Shown: positions 10,183-22,532 of the stretch, piece after piece | Layout: each line of letters opens with the position of its first letter | Numbering within the stretch: the first letter of the stretch is position 1 | Program-made: the position numbers and the translations under genes | From: Trichosporon coremiiforme | Lineage: Eukaryota; Basidiomycota; Tremellomycetes; Trichosporonales; Trichosporonaceae | DNA: 64,000 nt | Direction of reading: 5' to 3' | NCBI GenBank assembly: GCA_039545355.1 | Contig: BCJJ01000019.1 | Span: 308,076 to 372,075, forward strand | The notes under the pieces: generated by a model | The model's database searches: none | What the model was told of the DNA's origin: nothing | The model's input: only the letters and a program-made list of their open reading frames with translations

Positions 10183-11244
10183 ATGTCGGCCGACCTCCAG
10201 TGGCTCCTCGTTCGCAAGTGGAACTCTTTCCAGCACAAGGCCGCCAACGGCCCCATCTTCTCGGCTGAGAAGGTTAGTCATCGATTCGAACGCGACCGAT
10301 AGAGCTACGATCGGATTGAAATTTGGAGTGGAAATGGAAACGACCGTGGAGGACTGGATTGGGAAAGAGCGTGGGGGTTCTGCAGGGGCAGGCTGTACCG
10401 TCGGCAGGCTTTTCAGCGGTCGAAGTGCTCTTAGAAGGGTCGATCTGGCAGTACAGAGGTGACTCTTGGGTCCCGTCATGCGGAGGAGAGGATTGAGACC
10501 AGAGCGGGAAGACTACCAAGCAAGCGGAGATTGGGACGGATTCGACGAAGGAATCAACATCGTACTCAGCTCTATCAGTCGCAGGAAGGACAGGACAGGA
10601 CAGTATGCTGACGTTACAGGGCAACCTTGTCAACCTCCACTCCGGCAAGTACTCCGGTCTTGCCAACAACAAGGTCATCGACATCTCTGCCGGCCCTGAC
10701 GGTGCCATCACCGTCACCAAGGTCCAGGCTGACGGCGGCAAGGTTGCTTCCACCAAGCGCCAGTCGACCCTCCGTCGCTCCACCGGCCCTCGTCGCGCCA
10801 ACAAGATCGCCGCCGTCGAGACCGCCCACAAGGGCTTCCGCCCTGACCTCCGTCAGGTGAGTACTCTATGCACGTTTCAAAGAGAGCGTAGCGGTCGTTA
10901 TGACCGTCGCAACCTGTCTAGAACTCGCCGGAATCCACACGGATATCCCATGAAGGTTGGGTGTAAGAGGAATGCGAAAGTGAAACTCCCAAGGCTTTTC
11001 CATTGCCCGGCAGCTCCATTTAAGGAAGTCGGGCTCAACTGTGCTGCCTGGGGACATTTCCATATCACGGCCTTCATGTTGTGATCGGTCGCTGACAATT
11101 CAGGCCGCCGTCGCTCGTGCTTCCGCCCTCTCGCGCGCCAACAAGCGCACTGCCAACCCCCCCAAGGACCGCGCTCCTAAGGCCCGTCGCAACAAGTCGG
11201 CTGCCGCCCCCGCCTCTGGCGAGAACGCCATGGACCTCGACTAA
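10183..11244 (+). CDS. RPL28: 60S ribosomal protein eL28
   Basis: Predicted 155-aa protein from exons 10183-10272, 10620-10856 and 11104-11244. The N-terminus (SADLQWLLVRKWNSF) and the GNLVNLHSGKYSGLAN and TLRRSTGPRRANKI segments identify eL28 of the large subunit, a eukaryote-specific protein with a basic C-terminal extension (KRTANPPKDRAPKARR). Length is near that of fungal and animal homologues (about 130-160). Both introns are exceptionally long for this window (347 and 247 nt); long introns near the 5' end are common in fungal ribosomal protein genes and often regulatory. I looked for box C/D and H/ACA motifs in both introns and saw none that convinces. The symbol here is the eL28 family name and should not be confused with yeast Rpl28 (uL15). 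Confidence 0.96.
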
Positions 11245-11745
11245 GCGTGTAGCGGATGTCGTGTAGATTGGTGTTGTAGCAGGGCTTTCGGACATCGATA
11301 GGGCACGGTTTGACTATCGATGTCTGGAGGACGTTTTGGTAGTAGCAGGTGTCATGCCAGCATCCTCCGCATATGATAAAATCTGTTGCATTTGTCTGTC
11401 TGTCAGTACGCGAGTGACTTGTCGGAAACGCATAGCATGGACATACTATACAGAGGCATCAACTACGGGCATGCAGAGTAGACTGCGCGTCGATCTCTGC
11501 TGAGGCACCACGTGGTGTGAGACTGACGTGGTAAATCCCGTATCAGGGTCAGTCGCGCAACGTGCCAGCACAACGGTTCAGAGCGTTCGAGGTCATCGCG
11601 ACGTGGACGAACTCATCAACGGTCTTCTGCGTCACGCTTTAGCTCTTTCTACCCCTCGAACACCTCTCTCAACTCGGCATTGACCTAGAGAGGGCACTCG
11701 GCTTTACTTCGCTCCCGCCGTTGACCGTCGAGAAAACGCTTCAAG
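11245..11745. other. Intergenic region, eL28 / beta'-COP
   Basis: 500 bp; contains the eL28 terminator region and the beta'-COP promoter. Nothing further recognised. Confidence 0.5.
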
Positions 11746-14588
11746 ATGGTTAGTTGCCTTGATATTCATGAAATTGCGCCGTGTCGCTGACCTCCCTCCA
11801 GCCGATGCTTCTCGACATCCAGGTGAATACCAAAGACAATTCGGAGACCCTATTTTCCATCTACTAACTCATTCCAGCGGAAACTCCTTGCCCGGTCTGA
11901 CAGAGTCAAGTCGGTGGACTTCCACCCGACTGAGCCTCATGTCATCTGTGGTCTCTAGTGAGTTGAAGTCGTGAATACGACACTGACGCGCTTCAGCAAT
12001 GGCCAGGTCAAGATCTGGAATTACGAGACGCAGACCGACATCAAGACTTTTGAAGTGACGGACGTTCCTGTCCGCTGCGTCAAGTACATCGCCCGCAAGA
12101 ACTGGGTTAGTATCATGGGGCTCGACTGCAACTCTTGGCTGACGTCCAGTTTGTCTCTGGTTCCGATGACTTCCAGCTGCGCGTCTACAACCTCTCGACT
12201 GGCGAGAAGGTTACTCAGTTTGAGGCCCACCCCGACTACATTCGTTGTCTCACGGTCCACCCGACTCTCAGCCTTGTCCTCACCGGCAGTGACGACATGA
12301 CGATCAAGGCCTGGGACTGGGAGAAGGGATGGCGCTGCGTTCAGGTCTTCGAGGGCCATACCCACTACATCATGGCTCTTGCGATCAACCCCAAGGACCC
12401 GCAGACATTTGCTTCGGCCTGTCTGGACCACACTGTCAAGGTCTGGTCCCTGGGCAGCTCCGTTCCCAACTTCAGCCTTGAGGCTCACGAGAAGGGCGTC
12501 AACTACGTCGACTACTACCACGGTGGTGACAAGCCCTACATTGTCACGACTGGCGACGACCGCCTCGTGAAGATCTGGGACTACCACGCCAAGTCTTGCG
12601 TTCAGACGCTGGAGTCTCACACCGCCAACGTTTCCTTCGCCATCTTCCACCCTTCGCTGCCGATCATCCTCTCCGGATCTGAGGACGGCACCATCAAGAT
12701 CTGGCATTCGTCAACCTACCGCCTCGAGAACACCCTGAACTACGGTCTGGAGCGCGCTTGGTGCGTTGCATACCGCAAGGCTGGCAACGAGGTCGCTGTT
12801 GGTTTCGATGAAGGAGCAGTCGTCGTCAAGCTCGGACGTGATGAGCCTTCGGTGTCGATGGACGCGTCTGGCAAGATTGTCTTCGCTCGCAACACCGAGG
12901 TCCTCACCACCAACGTTTCGCACATCGGTCAGGAGGGCGACGAGGTTGAGGACGGACAGCGGTTGCCTGTCTCGTTCCGCGACCTCGGAACGACGGAGGT
13001 CTACCCCACGAGCCTGCAGCACTCTCCTAACGGACGTTTCGTCACAGTCTGTGGTGATGGCGAGTACATTATCTACACTGCACTCGCCTGGCGTAACAAG
13101 GCCTTCGGCAGCGGAACCTCGTTCGCTTGGGCTTCGGACTCCAACACTTACGCTGTCCTGGAGGGCAAATCGAAGATCCGTGTCTACCGTAACTTCAAGG
13201 AGCGAGCAGGTCTGATCAAGTCGACTGGTGGATGGGCCGTTGAGGGTCTTCACGGCGGACCGCTACTCGCTGCTCGGGGATCTGGATTCGTCATGTTCTG
13301 GGACTGGGAGACCGGAGCGGTCGTCCGTCGCATTGAGGTCGACGCGACCAACGTTTCCTGGTCGGCTTCAGGCGAGTACGTGGCTATCACTGCCGAGGAC
13401 TCGCTCTTCGTCCTTCGATTCGACCGCGACGCCTACCAGCAGCGCCTGGAGTCTGGCGAGCCGATCGACGACGAGGGCGTCGAGGAGGCGTTTGATCTGA
13501 TCGCCGAGGTTCCGGAGACCGTCAAGACGTGCCGCTGGATTGGTGACTGCTTCATTTACACGAACACCAACAACCGTCTCAGCTACCTGATCGGCGACCA
13601 GACCAGCGTCATTAACCACTTCGATCAGCCGGTCTACCTGCTTGGTTACCTCCCGACGCACAACCGCATCTTCCTCGCCGACAAGGACCTCAACCTCTAC
13701 AGCTACGCCCTTTCGCTCAACGTTGTGGAGTACCAGTCCGCCATTCTTCGCGGTGACCTCGAGGGTGCCGCCGAGGTTCTTCCCACTATCCCCGCCGACC
13801 AGCGCAACCGCATTGCTCGATTCCTCGAGGCTCAGGAGCTCAAGGAGCTCGCCCTGTCCGTTTCGACGGACCCGGACCACAAGTTCGAGCTTGCTGTTTC
13901 TATCGGAGACCTCGAGACGGCTCTTGAGCTCGTCCGCGCCTCTCCGGAAGCTGGCTCGGAGTCGAAGTGGAAGGTCGTTGGTGAGAAGGCTCTTGCCGCC
14001 TGGCAGCTCGACCTTGCCAAGGAGGCTTTCGAGAAGTCGAAGGACCTTCCGGCTCTTCTTCTGCTCTACACCTCCCTCGCCGACCGTGCTGGCCTCGAGA
14101 AGCTCGCCGCTCAAGCTGCCGAGAAGGGCCAGAACAACATCGCTTTCGCTGCCTACCTGCAGTTGGGTGACAGCGCATCCTGCATCGACCTTCTCGCCAA
14201 GACCGACCGTCTCCCGGAAGCCGCTCTCATGGCGCGATCATACAACCCTGGAAAGGCTGAGGGTGTTGTCAAGCAGTGGCGATCAGATCTTGAGGAGCAG
14301 GACAAGCTCAAGTACGCGCAGATCATCGCCGACCCGATCGAGAACCAAAGCCTTTTCGAAGAGGCTTCCGGACCAGCGAGCAAGCTTGACTCGGAGGGAT
14401 CGGGTGTCATGGTGGAGAAGGAGGTCGAGGGCCTCGTCGACCAGGTCAAGGAGATGGTCGTCGAGGAGACTAGGCTAGTGGACGACGCTGTGGCAGAGGT
14501 CGGAGAAGCTACGACAGAGGAGGCTGACGGGGCCGACGCCGCCGCTGCCGGGTCAGACGAAGTCCCATCTAAGGGCAAAACGAACTAA
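11746..14588 (+). CDS. SEC27: Coatomer subunit beta' (COPI, Sec27)
   Basis: Predicted 883-aa protein from exons 11746-11748, 11802-11822, 11878-11957, 11997-12105 and 12150-14588. The first coding exon holds only the ATG, and the second just 21 nt; the joined N-terminus (MPMLLDIQRKLLARSDRVK) matches beta'-COP, which supports this odd start. Seven or more WD repeats fill about 8-320 (VKSVDFHPTEPHV, NGQVKIWNYE, GSDDMTIKAWDWE, GSEDGTIKIWHS). Then comes the coatomer WD-associated region (about 320-760) with an alpha-solenoid and an acidic Ala/Glu/Val tail. In the COPI coat beta'-COP binds dilysine KKxx signals and drives Golgi-to-ER retrieval. Length is close to the family's usual 850-900. Translation from 12135 alone would lose the first WD blade, so the upstream exons are needed. 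Confidence 0.97.
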
Positions 14589-15789
14589 TGGTTAGTATAG
14601 ACATATGCATTCTCGTCGGGTAGCGTGGTTGAGTTGCGGGCTATGTCTCGGAACATATGTCAGCAACGCAAACCTTGGGATGTCTGTCTATTTGTCTTAG
14701 GCAGTGGACGAGCAATCAGACGATGTCGGATGCGGAGCCGAAATGGGTGTGGTGAGCAGTGTATCTCCTGCAGGAATGGGCAGCTGGCGCCATCACTTGT
14801 CCCCCCTGGCTGGACGTGCTGAAGACAATGGGACAACAGAGCACCTAGTGCGACGGGGCTGTGCATGCGATGCCCGCACGGTCACAGCGACACTCGAAAA
14901 CCTGGCGTTTGGTATTTTGTGATATAAATGTCCGCTTGATCGATTGCGCATTATTCATGGGTGTCCGAGGTAATCTTATCCTCGTGTCCTGAAAGGCTTG
15001 GCGGCGGCTGGCACGCACATTTGCGCTAGGTGCGCTAGAAAGCTGTCTCTTTGGCCGCTTTGCCAGTGTGCCAGCTCTTAGATCCTTGGGGTCAGGTTAC
15101 AACGCGACACGACTAAAAGCGACAGGGGACGCCCTGGAACCCCGGTGGGTCATGGACATATGTCAACCTTACCGCACCTGCCTCGCGCACGCCGCTGCTT
15201 CGGCACACTCTCCGGACCTCCACCCCATCGCCACCTCATTGGCATACCCGCTTGGCGACTGCACTAGTGCACGTATGCTGCGTATCCAGGATCAGGATCG
15301 CCGATTGACAAGGTTATCACGAGCTCCGCTCGACCACTTCACTTGGTACAGATCCTTCGTCGCAACTGCACACAAGCCCATCGCACCGTTTGTCGGCCAC
15401 GACACACACCACACTCTCCCCATCCCTGTCTGCTTGTTGGCACACGACCAAGACGCCAGACACCGCCCCGCGCCGCCCGCCGACGCCAAACGCCCCTGAC
15501 TTTTGCGTAGCCCCTACCCCGCTCAGGCGACCAGCGGCCTAGCGCGACCACTACTGGCCTTAGGTTTGGTTTCACCCGCCCGCGGCCAGCGTCACATCCC
15601 ACCATTTCTCTCGGAGATAAAGCTTCGCGCGGGTGCGTTGGCGTGTCAGCATCCTCGTCGGCATCTCCATCGCCCAGTTCCTCATCCTGCACTCCTCGCA
15701 TCGACCCGTCGTCCTTTGCGTACCGCAGCAGCCACCTCAGCGCCGACTCGAGCTCGACAGGCAACGATTATTACTCGAAGGAAGACAAG
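14589..15789. other. Intergenic region and leader of the GH47 gene
   Basis: 1.2 kb between beta'-COP and the mannosidase. The last 150 bp are open in frame with the mannosidase (from a GTG at 15643) and Ser/Pro-rich, but no ATG occurs there, so I treat them as 5' leader. No other feature seen. Confidence 0.5.
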
Positions 15790-18376
15790 ATGGCCAACTA
15801 CGACCCAGAGCTCGGCGGAGCTGTCGGCGCAACTGGCGGCGTCGGAGCGTTCGTGAGGCGGCGGCTCAGGCGGCCTCGCCTCATCTTCGTCGGCCTGACG
15901 ATCTTCGGCCTGCTCTACTACTACTCCGACTCACTACGACCAGAGCAGCCGCCAGGCATCGTCGTATCACCGGACGACATGGGCATTGGGTGGGGTGGCA
16001 GCGGCAGCATCGGTGGCGGCGGCAGCATCGACGACCGACCGAAGTCTAAGTCGGAGCCCAAGCCGATAGAGTCGTACACAGGCGCACAAGCTGAGTTCAT
16101 CTTCGACGAGAACGGCGACCATTATTACCCGAATATCCTGACGCCGGACGCCGCACCGATGGTCCCGAACGCCGACGACCTCATGAACCCGGCAGACTTC
16201 TTCCCAGAGGTCGGACCCGATTTCCTTCAGCGGCCTGAGGTGAGGGAGTTCCCGAATGCAGACCTACACAAGATCATCTCGGTCGCGCCACCCGATAACG
16301 CGAAGCACAGGCAGATCGAGCTCCTCCCCGGCGCCTACTCCGAGACGTGGAAGGGCCCCGAGGAATGGAAACCGACGTACGGCAACGCGAAGCCGATCCA
16401 GTGGGAGGGCTTCAAGAAGGGCAACTATGAGACGGCCAAGCAGCGCAAAACCCGCGAGGCTCGCCGAGATGCCGTTAAGCGCGGCTTCGTCTATGCGTGG
16501 CAGAAGTACAAGGACCACGCGTGGGGGCACGATGAGGTCAAGCCCGTCACGAAGGACTACCACGACCCATTCAATGGGTGAGTCACTCGCTATTTGTCGT
16601 GGAGTGGAAGTTTAGCTGACATGCAGATGGGGCGCCTCCATCGTCGACACGCTCGACACGCTTCTCGTCATGGGTCTCAGCGATGAGTACAACCAGTGTC
16701 GGTCACATGTCAACCAGCTCAACTTCCGCTGGGTCAAGGGTGCCGATTGGTCGCAAGGCTACGTTGCTCCGCGGGATGAACTCGACGAGAAGGGACAGCC
16801 GTGGCAGATCGCGCGCGAGGCAGCGTCTATCCCCGTCTTCGAGACGGGCATTCGATACCTCGGTGGTCTTCTGGGCGCATATGACCTGTCGGGTGACAAG
16901 CTAATGCTCGACCGTGCGGTGGAGATTGCCGAGGTGCTCTCGCGCGCTTTCAACACAAACTCTGGTTTGCCGTCTGGCTCGCGCATGGACCCCGGGTATC
17001 AGACCGGTGCGCTGAAGCTGCACTCGGTTTCCATCGCCGAGGTCGGCAGCATGACGCTCGAGCTTATGCGCCTCGGCTTTTTGACGAACGACCGCAAGTG
17101 GTTCGACCTCGCGCAGCGCTGCACCGACTACCTCGAGGACAACATTGCGCCGCGGACCAAGTTCCCTCCTCTGATTCCTATGTCGTTCGCGGCCGACCCG
17201 CTGCCGAATGCCAAGATCCAGGGCTCGTACTCGTTCGGAGCGATGGCGGACTCCTTCTACGAGTACCTGATCAAGACCGTGAAGCTACTCGGTGAGACGT
17301 CGGCGATTGCAAAGCAGTACGCCCGCCTCTACGCCGACTCGGTCGATGTCGCCCGCAAGGTCCTCTTCTACGACATCCCGAACGTTCCTGGCCGTGACTT
17401 GTTCACGATCGGCAAGTACGAGTACGGCGCACCGAAGGTGGAGACGGAGCACCTCACGTGCTTCGCTGGCGGCATGCTCGGTCTCGGTGACAAGCTACTC
17501 GACCGCCCGCAGGACATGATCGACGGCGAGCGCTTCACATCGACGTGCTACTGGCTCGCTGCCAGCTCGCCCCTTGGTATCCAGCCGGAGCTCGTGCAGT
17601 TCTACACTCCTACTGAGAAGGGACAGTACGTCAACGTCACGAGCGACGGCAAGCCGTACCGCCCGCCCCTCAAGCTGCCACTTGAGGAGATGGATGCGAC
17701 GTACGTTCACAAAAACTGGCAGGGCCAGTACCTATGGAACGACGACAATTCACCCGTCGACCTTAGCGCGGAGGCGGAGCGAGCCCCCGGTGTCAAATAC
17801 CACCGCGAGTGGAAGGGTGTTCCTGTCGGCTCGAAGCGCCGCAACGGGCACTACATCAACCGCCCCGAGACGATCGAGAGTGTATTCTACATGTACCGCC
17901 TGACAGGCGACAAGAAGTGGCAGGACATTGGGTGGGACATGTTCACGCACTGGATGACGCACGCGAAGACGCACGCGGGCATTAGTAGCATCAGGGACGT
18001 GACGATGGACGAGAGCAAGAAGATACTGGGCAACAATATGGAGAGCTTCATCTTCGCCGAAACCTTCAAGTACCATTATCTTCTGCAGAGCGACCCGGAC
18101 CTGCTCAGTTTGGACAACTATGTCCTGAACACGGAGGCGCATCCCATGATCGCGACGGACAAGGAGCCCGGGTTCGAGGGGCTCTGGGCTCCGCCGGAGC
18201 ACGAGGAAGACCTCGGCGTCCGCGGCGAGGGCACGCACGTCCAGAAGTACATGCGCCTCGATAACCTCGACCGACACAGGCGCCGCAACGCGGCCGTTAT
18301 TGAGGCTAAAAAGGCGGCTCAGGCCGAGAAAGAGGGTCGGCCGAACGGTGCGCAGGGCGCGCGGATTAGACCATAG
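15790..18376 (+). CDS. Class I alpha-1,2-mannosidase (glycoside hydrolase 47)
   Basis: Predicted 845-aa type II membrane protein from exons 15790-16577 and 16627-18376 (49-nt intron). A short cytosolic tail with an Arg-rich patch (RRRLRRPR) precedes a membrane span at about 31-45 (LIFVGLTIFGLLYYY), then a Gly/Ser-rich stem. The GH47 catalytic barrel begins near 255 with PFNGWGASIVDTLDTL, followed by GQPWQIAREAASIPVFE, GSRMDPGYQTGA, HLTCFAGGML, RPETIESVFYMYRLTG and MESFIFAETFKY, and ends with the calcium-binding TEAHP at about 765-769. The family trims mannose residues from N-glycans in the ER or Golgi, acting with inversion and needing calcium. The long stem and C-terminal extension after TEAHP (about 75 residues, Lys/Arg/Glu-rich) suggest a Golgi or fungal-specific member rather than soluble EDEM, though this cannot be settled here. 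Upstream in-frame sequence lacks an ATG, which decides the start. Confidence 0.94.
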
Positions 18377-19745
18377 AGAGCAGACCAAACAGTAGAAGAA
18401 GTAGAACGCCGTAGCAACACGGCATTGCAGCAGCACGACACAACGCATTCGACACGCACAGACTCCTCCGGTACCTTGTACTTGCAGTAGTAGTCACAGA
18501 TAGTCAATCGCTATCACACACATAGATTCAGACCTCACGATGCAGATGCAGCATTTACCACGCTAAAAGGACTCGTCGCGCACGGGCTGCGAAGCGTACG
18601 AGGCCGTCTCATTGTCATGCATGAGGACCGACAGTGCTGGGACGAGCTAAGCCTAGCCACCAGCTGTTGTTCGTGGAGGCGGGCAAGGGTATCTGAGGGT
18701 CCCTGCGCGATTGCTCCTGCGCGCGTTTGCGTAAGGTGCACGCTGCGGGCTTGCGCCGTACGGCACCATGTGCCTCGCTGCCTCGGTTTGGTAATGGATC
18801 TCTGCGACGTGCGGCTCGGCCGTTTAACGGTAAAAAAAGGCGGGCCCGCATGGAAGTACAAGGGGGTCAGCGAGATAGCAGCACGTGCCCGGATTCTCGA
18901 CGCGGGTGACTGGGCTGCCTGAGTTGCCTGGGTTGAATGGGTACTTTGCTCTGTGCTCTGCACGCGAGTCAGGAAGCCCGTAGGCATAATGGAGTGGCCG
19001 GGCTGGGTGCCAATTGAATTACCAGGATAAGCCGCCGTGCTAGCTTGCTGCGTGCAGCGTTCCTGCCCTGCGTCACCTGCTGCCTGCGGGCGCAACTCTG
19101 CGGGTGTACGGCCCGTACGGGCGCATGCTTCTCAGATCCGACATCCAGCAACACATCTACGCATCACTCTTTCTCCTCACATCGCCCTCCACCCTCTCAG
19201 CGCTCCTTTGGCGGTCTCCCGGACTGCCGTGGACTGCCTTGGAGTGCGCGACCACCTGACGACTCTATTCCCGTCCCGCACGCCCCGATTCGAGTCCGAT
19301 CGCCCGATTCAACCCCCTCTAACATCGCCAGATCTCGCGCCTGAATCTTCCATAAGCTTACTCCTGCTTATCGTGCACTTCGAGTCTGCTCAACCAGTAA
19401 CCCGCGCACGCAGGTAGTCGTCTGTTCGTCTCTTCCCCTGGCATCCGGTCCGCCTCCCGTCGACCTTCCTCTTCTTCGAACTCTTTGAGCTCTCGACAGT
19501 GAGCTCAACCACCGACCGACGTAACAGCCGACTTTTTGCCTTCCTCGGTCACGGCCTCCGTCGCCCTCGGTGTTCCTCGCCTTGCATCTCGGCATCCCTC
19601 TTGGACATCTGCAGCGCGACCTCCGGCAGCTCCCTGCCATACGCGCTGGCTGCTCTGGGCTACCCGTAGCCCGTCGCTCAGCCGCCGCTTACCCGATCAC
19701 CAACAACTCGCGCTTTCCCGCTAAGACATAGCTGAGGCGCCCAAC
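18377..19745. other. Intergenic region upstream of the Zn2Cys6 gene
   Basis: 1.37 kb. The last 600 bp (from about 19,150) are rich in C and T on the plus strand, as often seen in fungal promoters and leaders. No conserved coding sequence, repeat or RNA gene recognised. Confidence 0.5.
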
Positions 19746-22532
19746 ATGGACTCATCATCTGTGTACGCCCGGCACGCGGCGCAGCGCAAACCCATCAAGG
19801 AGGAGGACAACTCGAAGCGGACTGCTATTACGCGTGTGACTCGTGAGTGCTGCCGGATGGACATTGCTGACACCAGGTGCTTGTGTGCGTATCTTTTCCC
19901 CGACCGCCTTTGGCATGGCAAGGTGTCGTCATCCGTGGACACAGCTCTACAGAGGCATGAGCTTGCCCTTCCGGTACTGCTCGCGACATTACAGGCTGCT
20001 CCTGACTTGCCCGCGGCCGTTCAAATCCACTGGCACAGCCTTCTCGATGTTCCGCTGACTTTAGAACGCTTGTCGACGTGCCAAGATCCGCTGCATCGGC
20101 GCTGACAACCCGCCATGCGAGCGCTGCCGCTCCAGCCGCGTCGAGTGTGTCATGGAGAAGCCGAGCCGGCCCGAGGCGTCCGCCGTTGAGGAGTGAGTGT
20201 GCTTTTGTCCGTCGAGGCTGAGGCATGCGCCGTGCCCGATCGATGACGTCGAGCTTCCTTTCCGGGGCATCGAAGGCGTCTGGCTTTGCGGATACGCCGG
20301 TCTGGGACAATCATTTGAAGGCTGTGAACGCCGCTGACCATCACAGCCGCTTGCAGTCGCTTGAGGCCCAGATGCACTCGATGCGTGCGTTGCTCCAGGA
20401 CGTCGTGTCTGCTGTGTGCCCAGAAATCCGCGGGTCGCGTGAGTGTTCTGAAGAAGCTGGAACGATCGGGCAGTTAGCTGACAAGCAACAGCGCACAGCG
20501 GTACGTCGTCCCGCGCACCGCGCTTCTGGCATCCGGCGCAAGAGCATGGCCACGGCCATGGTCCGCCGCCGCGTCCGGAGCGTGAGGCCCGAGATGCAAC
20601 GCCGCCGACGCGGGCTGGCTCACCCCTCGCCGGCGACATGCTCGGCATGGGGAAGATCTCGAACCCGCTCGGTCTCATGAGCGAAATGGCGTCGCGCATG
20701 GAGCGCGCCGAACAGAAGTCAGACAAGAAGGACGACATCGACGAGCACACGCCAGACGGACCGCGCAAGCGTCGCAAGGTCGAGGACGAGGACGCTGACC
20801 CCGTCACGCGTGGACTGATCCACGCTGACGAAGCCGCGAGCCTTGTAGACATGTGAGCTGATGCTTCCCACGATGAGCTGACCCCAGATTCTATTCAGGC
20901 TCGTCGGACTTCGTGTCGTGCTACATTCGCGACCGAGATGACTTCCTCGCCCTTCGCAACAAGAGCCCGTTCTCGCTTACAGCGGTCATGCTGGTCGGAG
21001 CGCGCGTGCGTGATGCCGGCCGCTTGCCGAGTACAGCGCAGGTGACGTGTCTCGACCTCGTGCAGAAAATGGGTAAGCTTCAGGCATCTCTTACTGATAG
21101 CTGACATGAACAGCGATGAAGACGCTTATCAGGCCTGCATCGCGCGCAGGCGTCGAAGACGTGAAGGCGCTTAGTGAGCTACTGATATCTTCTCTCAGCT
21201 GACTTTCCCAGTCCTCCTTGCAGCGTTCAGCGACCACGGATGGCTCATGGCCGGTCATGCCGTCCGCCTCGCGATGGATCTCGGCTTGAACCGCGCGTTC
21301 AACGAGCTGCTCCAGACTGGCATGGGCGCTGGCAAGAGCGGCGCTGAGCTCGAGCGTGAGCGCGCGCTCGTTGAGAAGGCTCGCGTGTGGTTCTGCGTAC
21401 GTGGCCCTTTCCTTCCGTTTCTAACCTTCGCAGTTGTACCGCCTGGAGCACCAGATGTCGTACGGCTTAGGGCGACCGGCCATTGTCCGCGAGGACGCAA
21501 CGATTCACCGTGCGCGCCTGCTTTTGGATCATCCGCTAGCCTTGGATTCCGATGCGCGCCTTATCTACGCTGTCGAGTTATTGTCTATCCGCGGTCCGTG
21601 TTTAAAAGTCTGGACGCATGAGTTCAAAGCTGACCGGATCACAGCTCCCCTTCACGTTGAGCTGACAGCGACCCCGGATCTCCCGCTAGACACAGCGACG
21701 CTCGCACGCTTGCGCTGGGCGAACGAGCAGTTCGACGCCTGGGAGGATCATTGGGACCAGGTCTTGGTCTCGCGCGGCGAGAACGCAAGCTTCATCCGAG
21801 AATCCCGTAAGCTTTCCGGACATTCGCAAAAGCTAACGACACAGTGACAATGCAGCGACAACTAGCCGAGCTGCTGCTCAACTCGCAGCTGTTGCGCGGT
21901 GTGCAGAGCGCCGCTGACATTGAGGCCATGGCAACTGAGAAGCGTGCGCTGGCGCTGCGTGCGATGCGCAATGCGCTCAGCTGCGTCGACATCTGTCTGA
22001 GGGGAAGATTCGTAAGCTTTTCGAGAAAGAGCCCCGAGCTGATATCCAGTACACCGCCGGCCTCGTGTACAGTCCGCACTTCACGCAGGTATCGATCGCG
22101 TTTGCGGCGACGTTCCTCGTCCGCATCGCGCGCTACTTCCCGGACGAGCTGGACCTTCCCCGCGTCGCCGAGGACGTTGAGGCGATTGCGGCAATTTTGG
22201 CGAGAACCCCAGCAGGCCGGTACGCCCGCTCCCTGCGCCTGATCATGCGCATGGCGCGCCGCGAGAACATCCTTCCCCCGAAGCCAGACCCTTCGCCGGG
22301 TGGCTCAGAGCCGATTCCGCCCGCGTGGATCGATGCGTTCGACCACATGAACCCCGCCGTGCTCGACGGGCACGGACGCATCGGCATCAACAAGGACGCG
22401 CCGCTGCCGCTGTTCCTGAACGGCGACCTCGGCACAGCGATGGGGCCGTCAGACAGTCGGCCTTTCGTCGGCCTCGAGGACTTCTTCGTTCCCGCCGAGC
22501 TCGACGAGCTACTCGCGCACATGAACAACTAA
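19746..22532 (+). CDS. Zn2Cys6 fungal transcription factor with 8-nt micro-exon
   Basis: Predicted 695-aa protein from twelve exons: 19746-19842, 19877-19884, 20065-20192, 20347-20438, 20492-20852, 20888-21072, 21114-21173, 21212-21396, 21434-21593, 21645-21806, 21845-22011, 22050-22532. Phases join at every step. The zinc cluster spans residues 34-63 with all six cysteines (35, 38, 45, 53, 56, 63): ACNACRRAKIRC, then PPCERCRSSRVEC. Cys35 is encoded by the 8-nt exon, flanked by proper gt/ag sites. A helical linker (LQSLEAQMHSMRALLQDVV) can form the dimerising coiled coil. A His/Gly/Pro-rich spacer and a KRRK nuclear signal follow. The fungal-specific regulatory domain (about 250-560) has PVTRGLIHADEAASLVD, DFVSCYIRDRDDF and HGWLMAGHAVRLAMDLGLNRAF. 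Such proteins are nuclear activators binding CGG triplets; target genes are unknown. It stands alone, without a linked metabolic cluster. Confidence 0.92.

Noticed and set aside
10273..11103. snoRNA genes inside eL28 introns
   Set aside because: No convincing RTGATGA/CTGA or ACA box pair found by eye; kept only as a question.
15643..15789. N-terminal extension of the GH47 protein
   Set aside because: The upstream open region has no ATG, only a GTG; the membrane anchor and catalytic domain are complete from 15,790.
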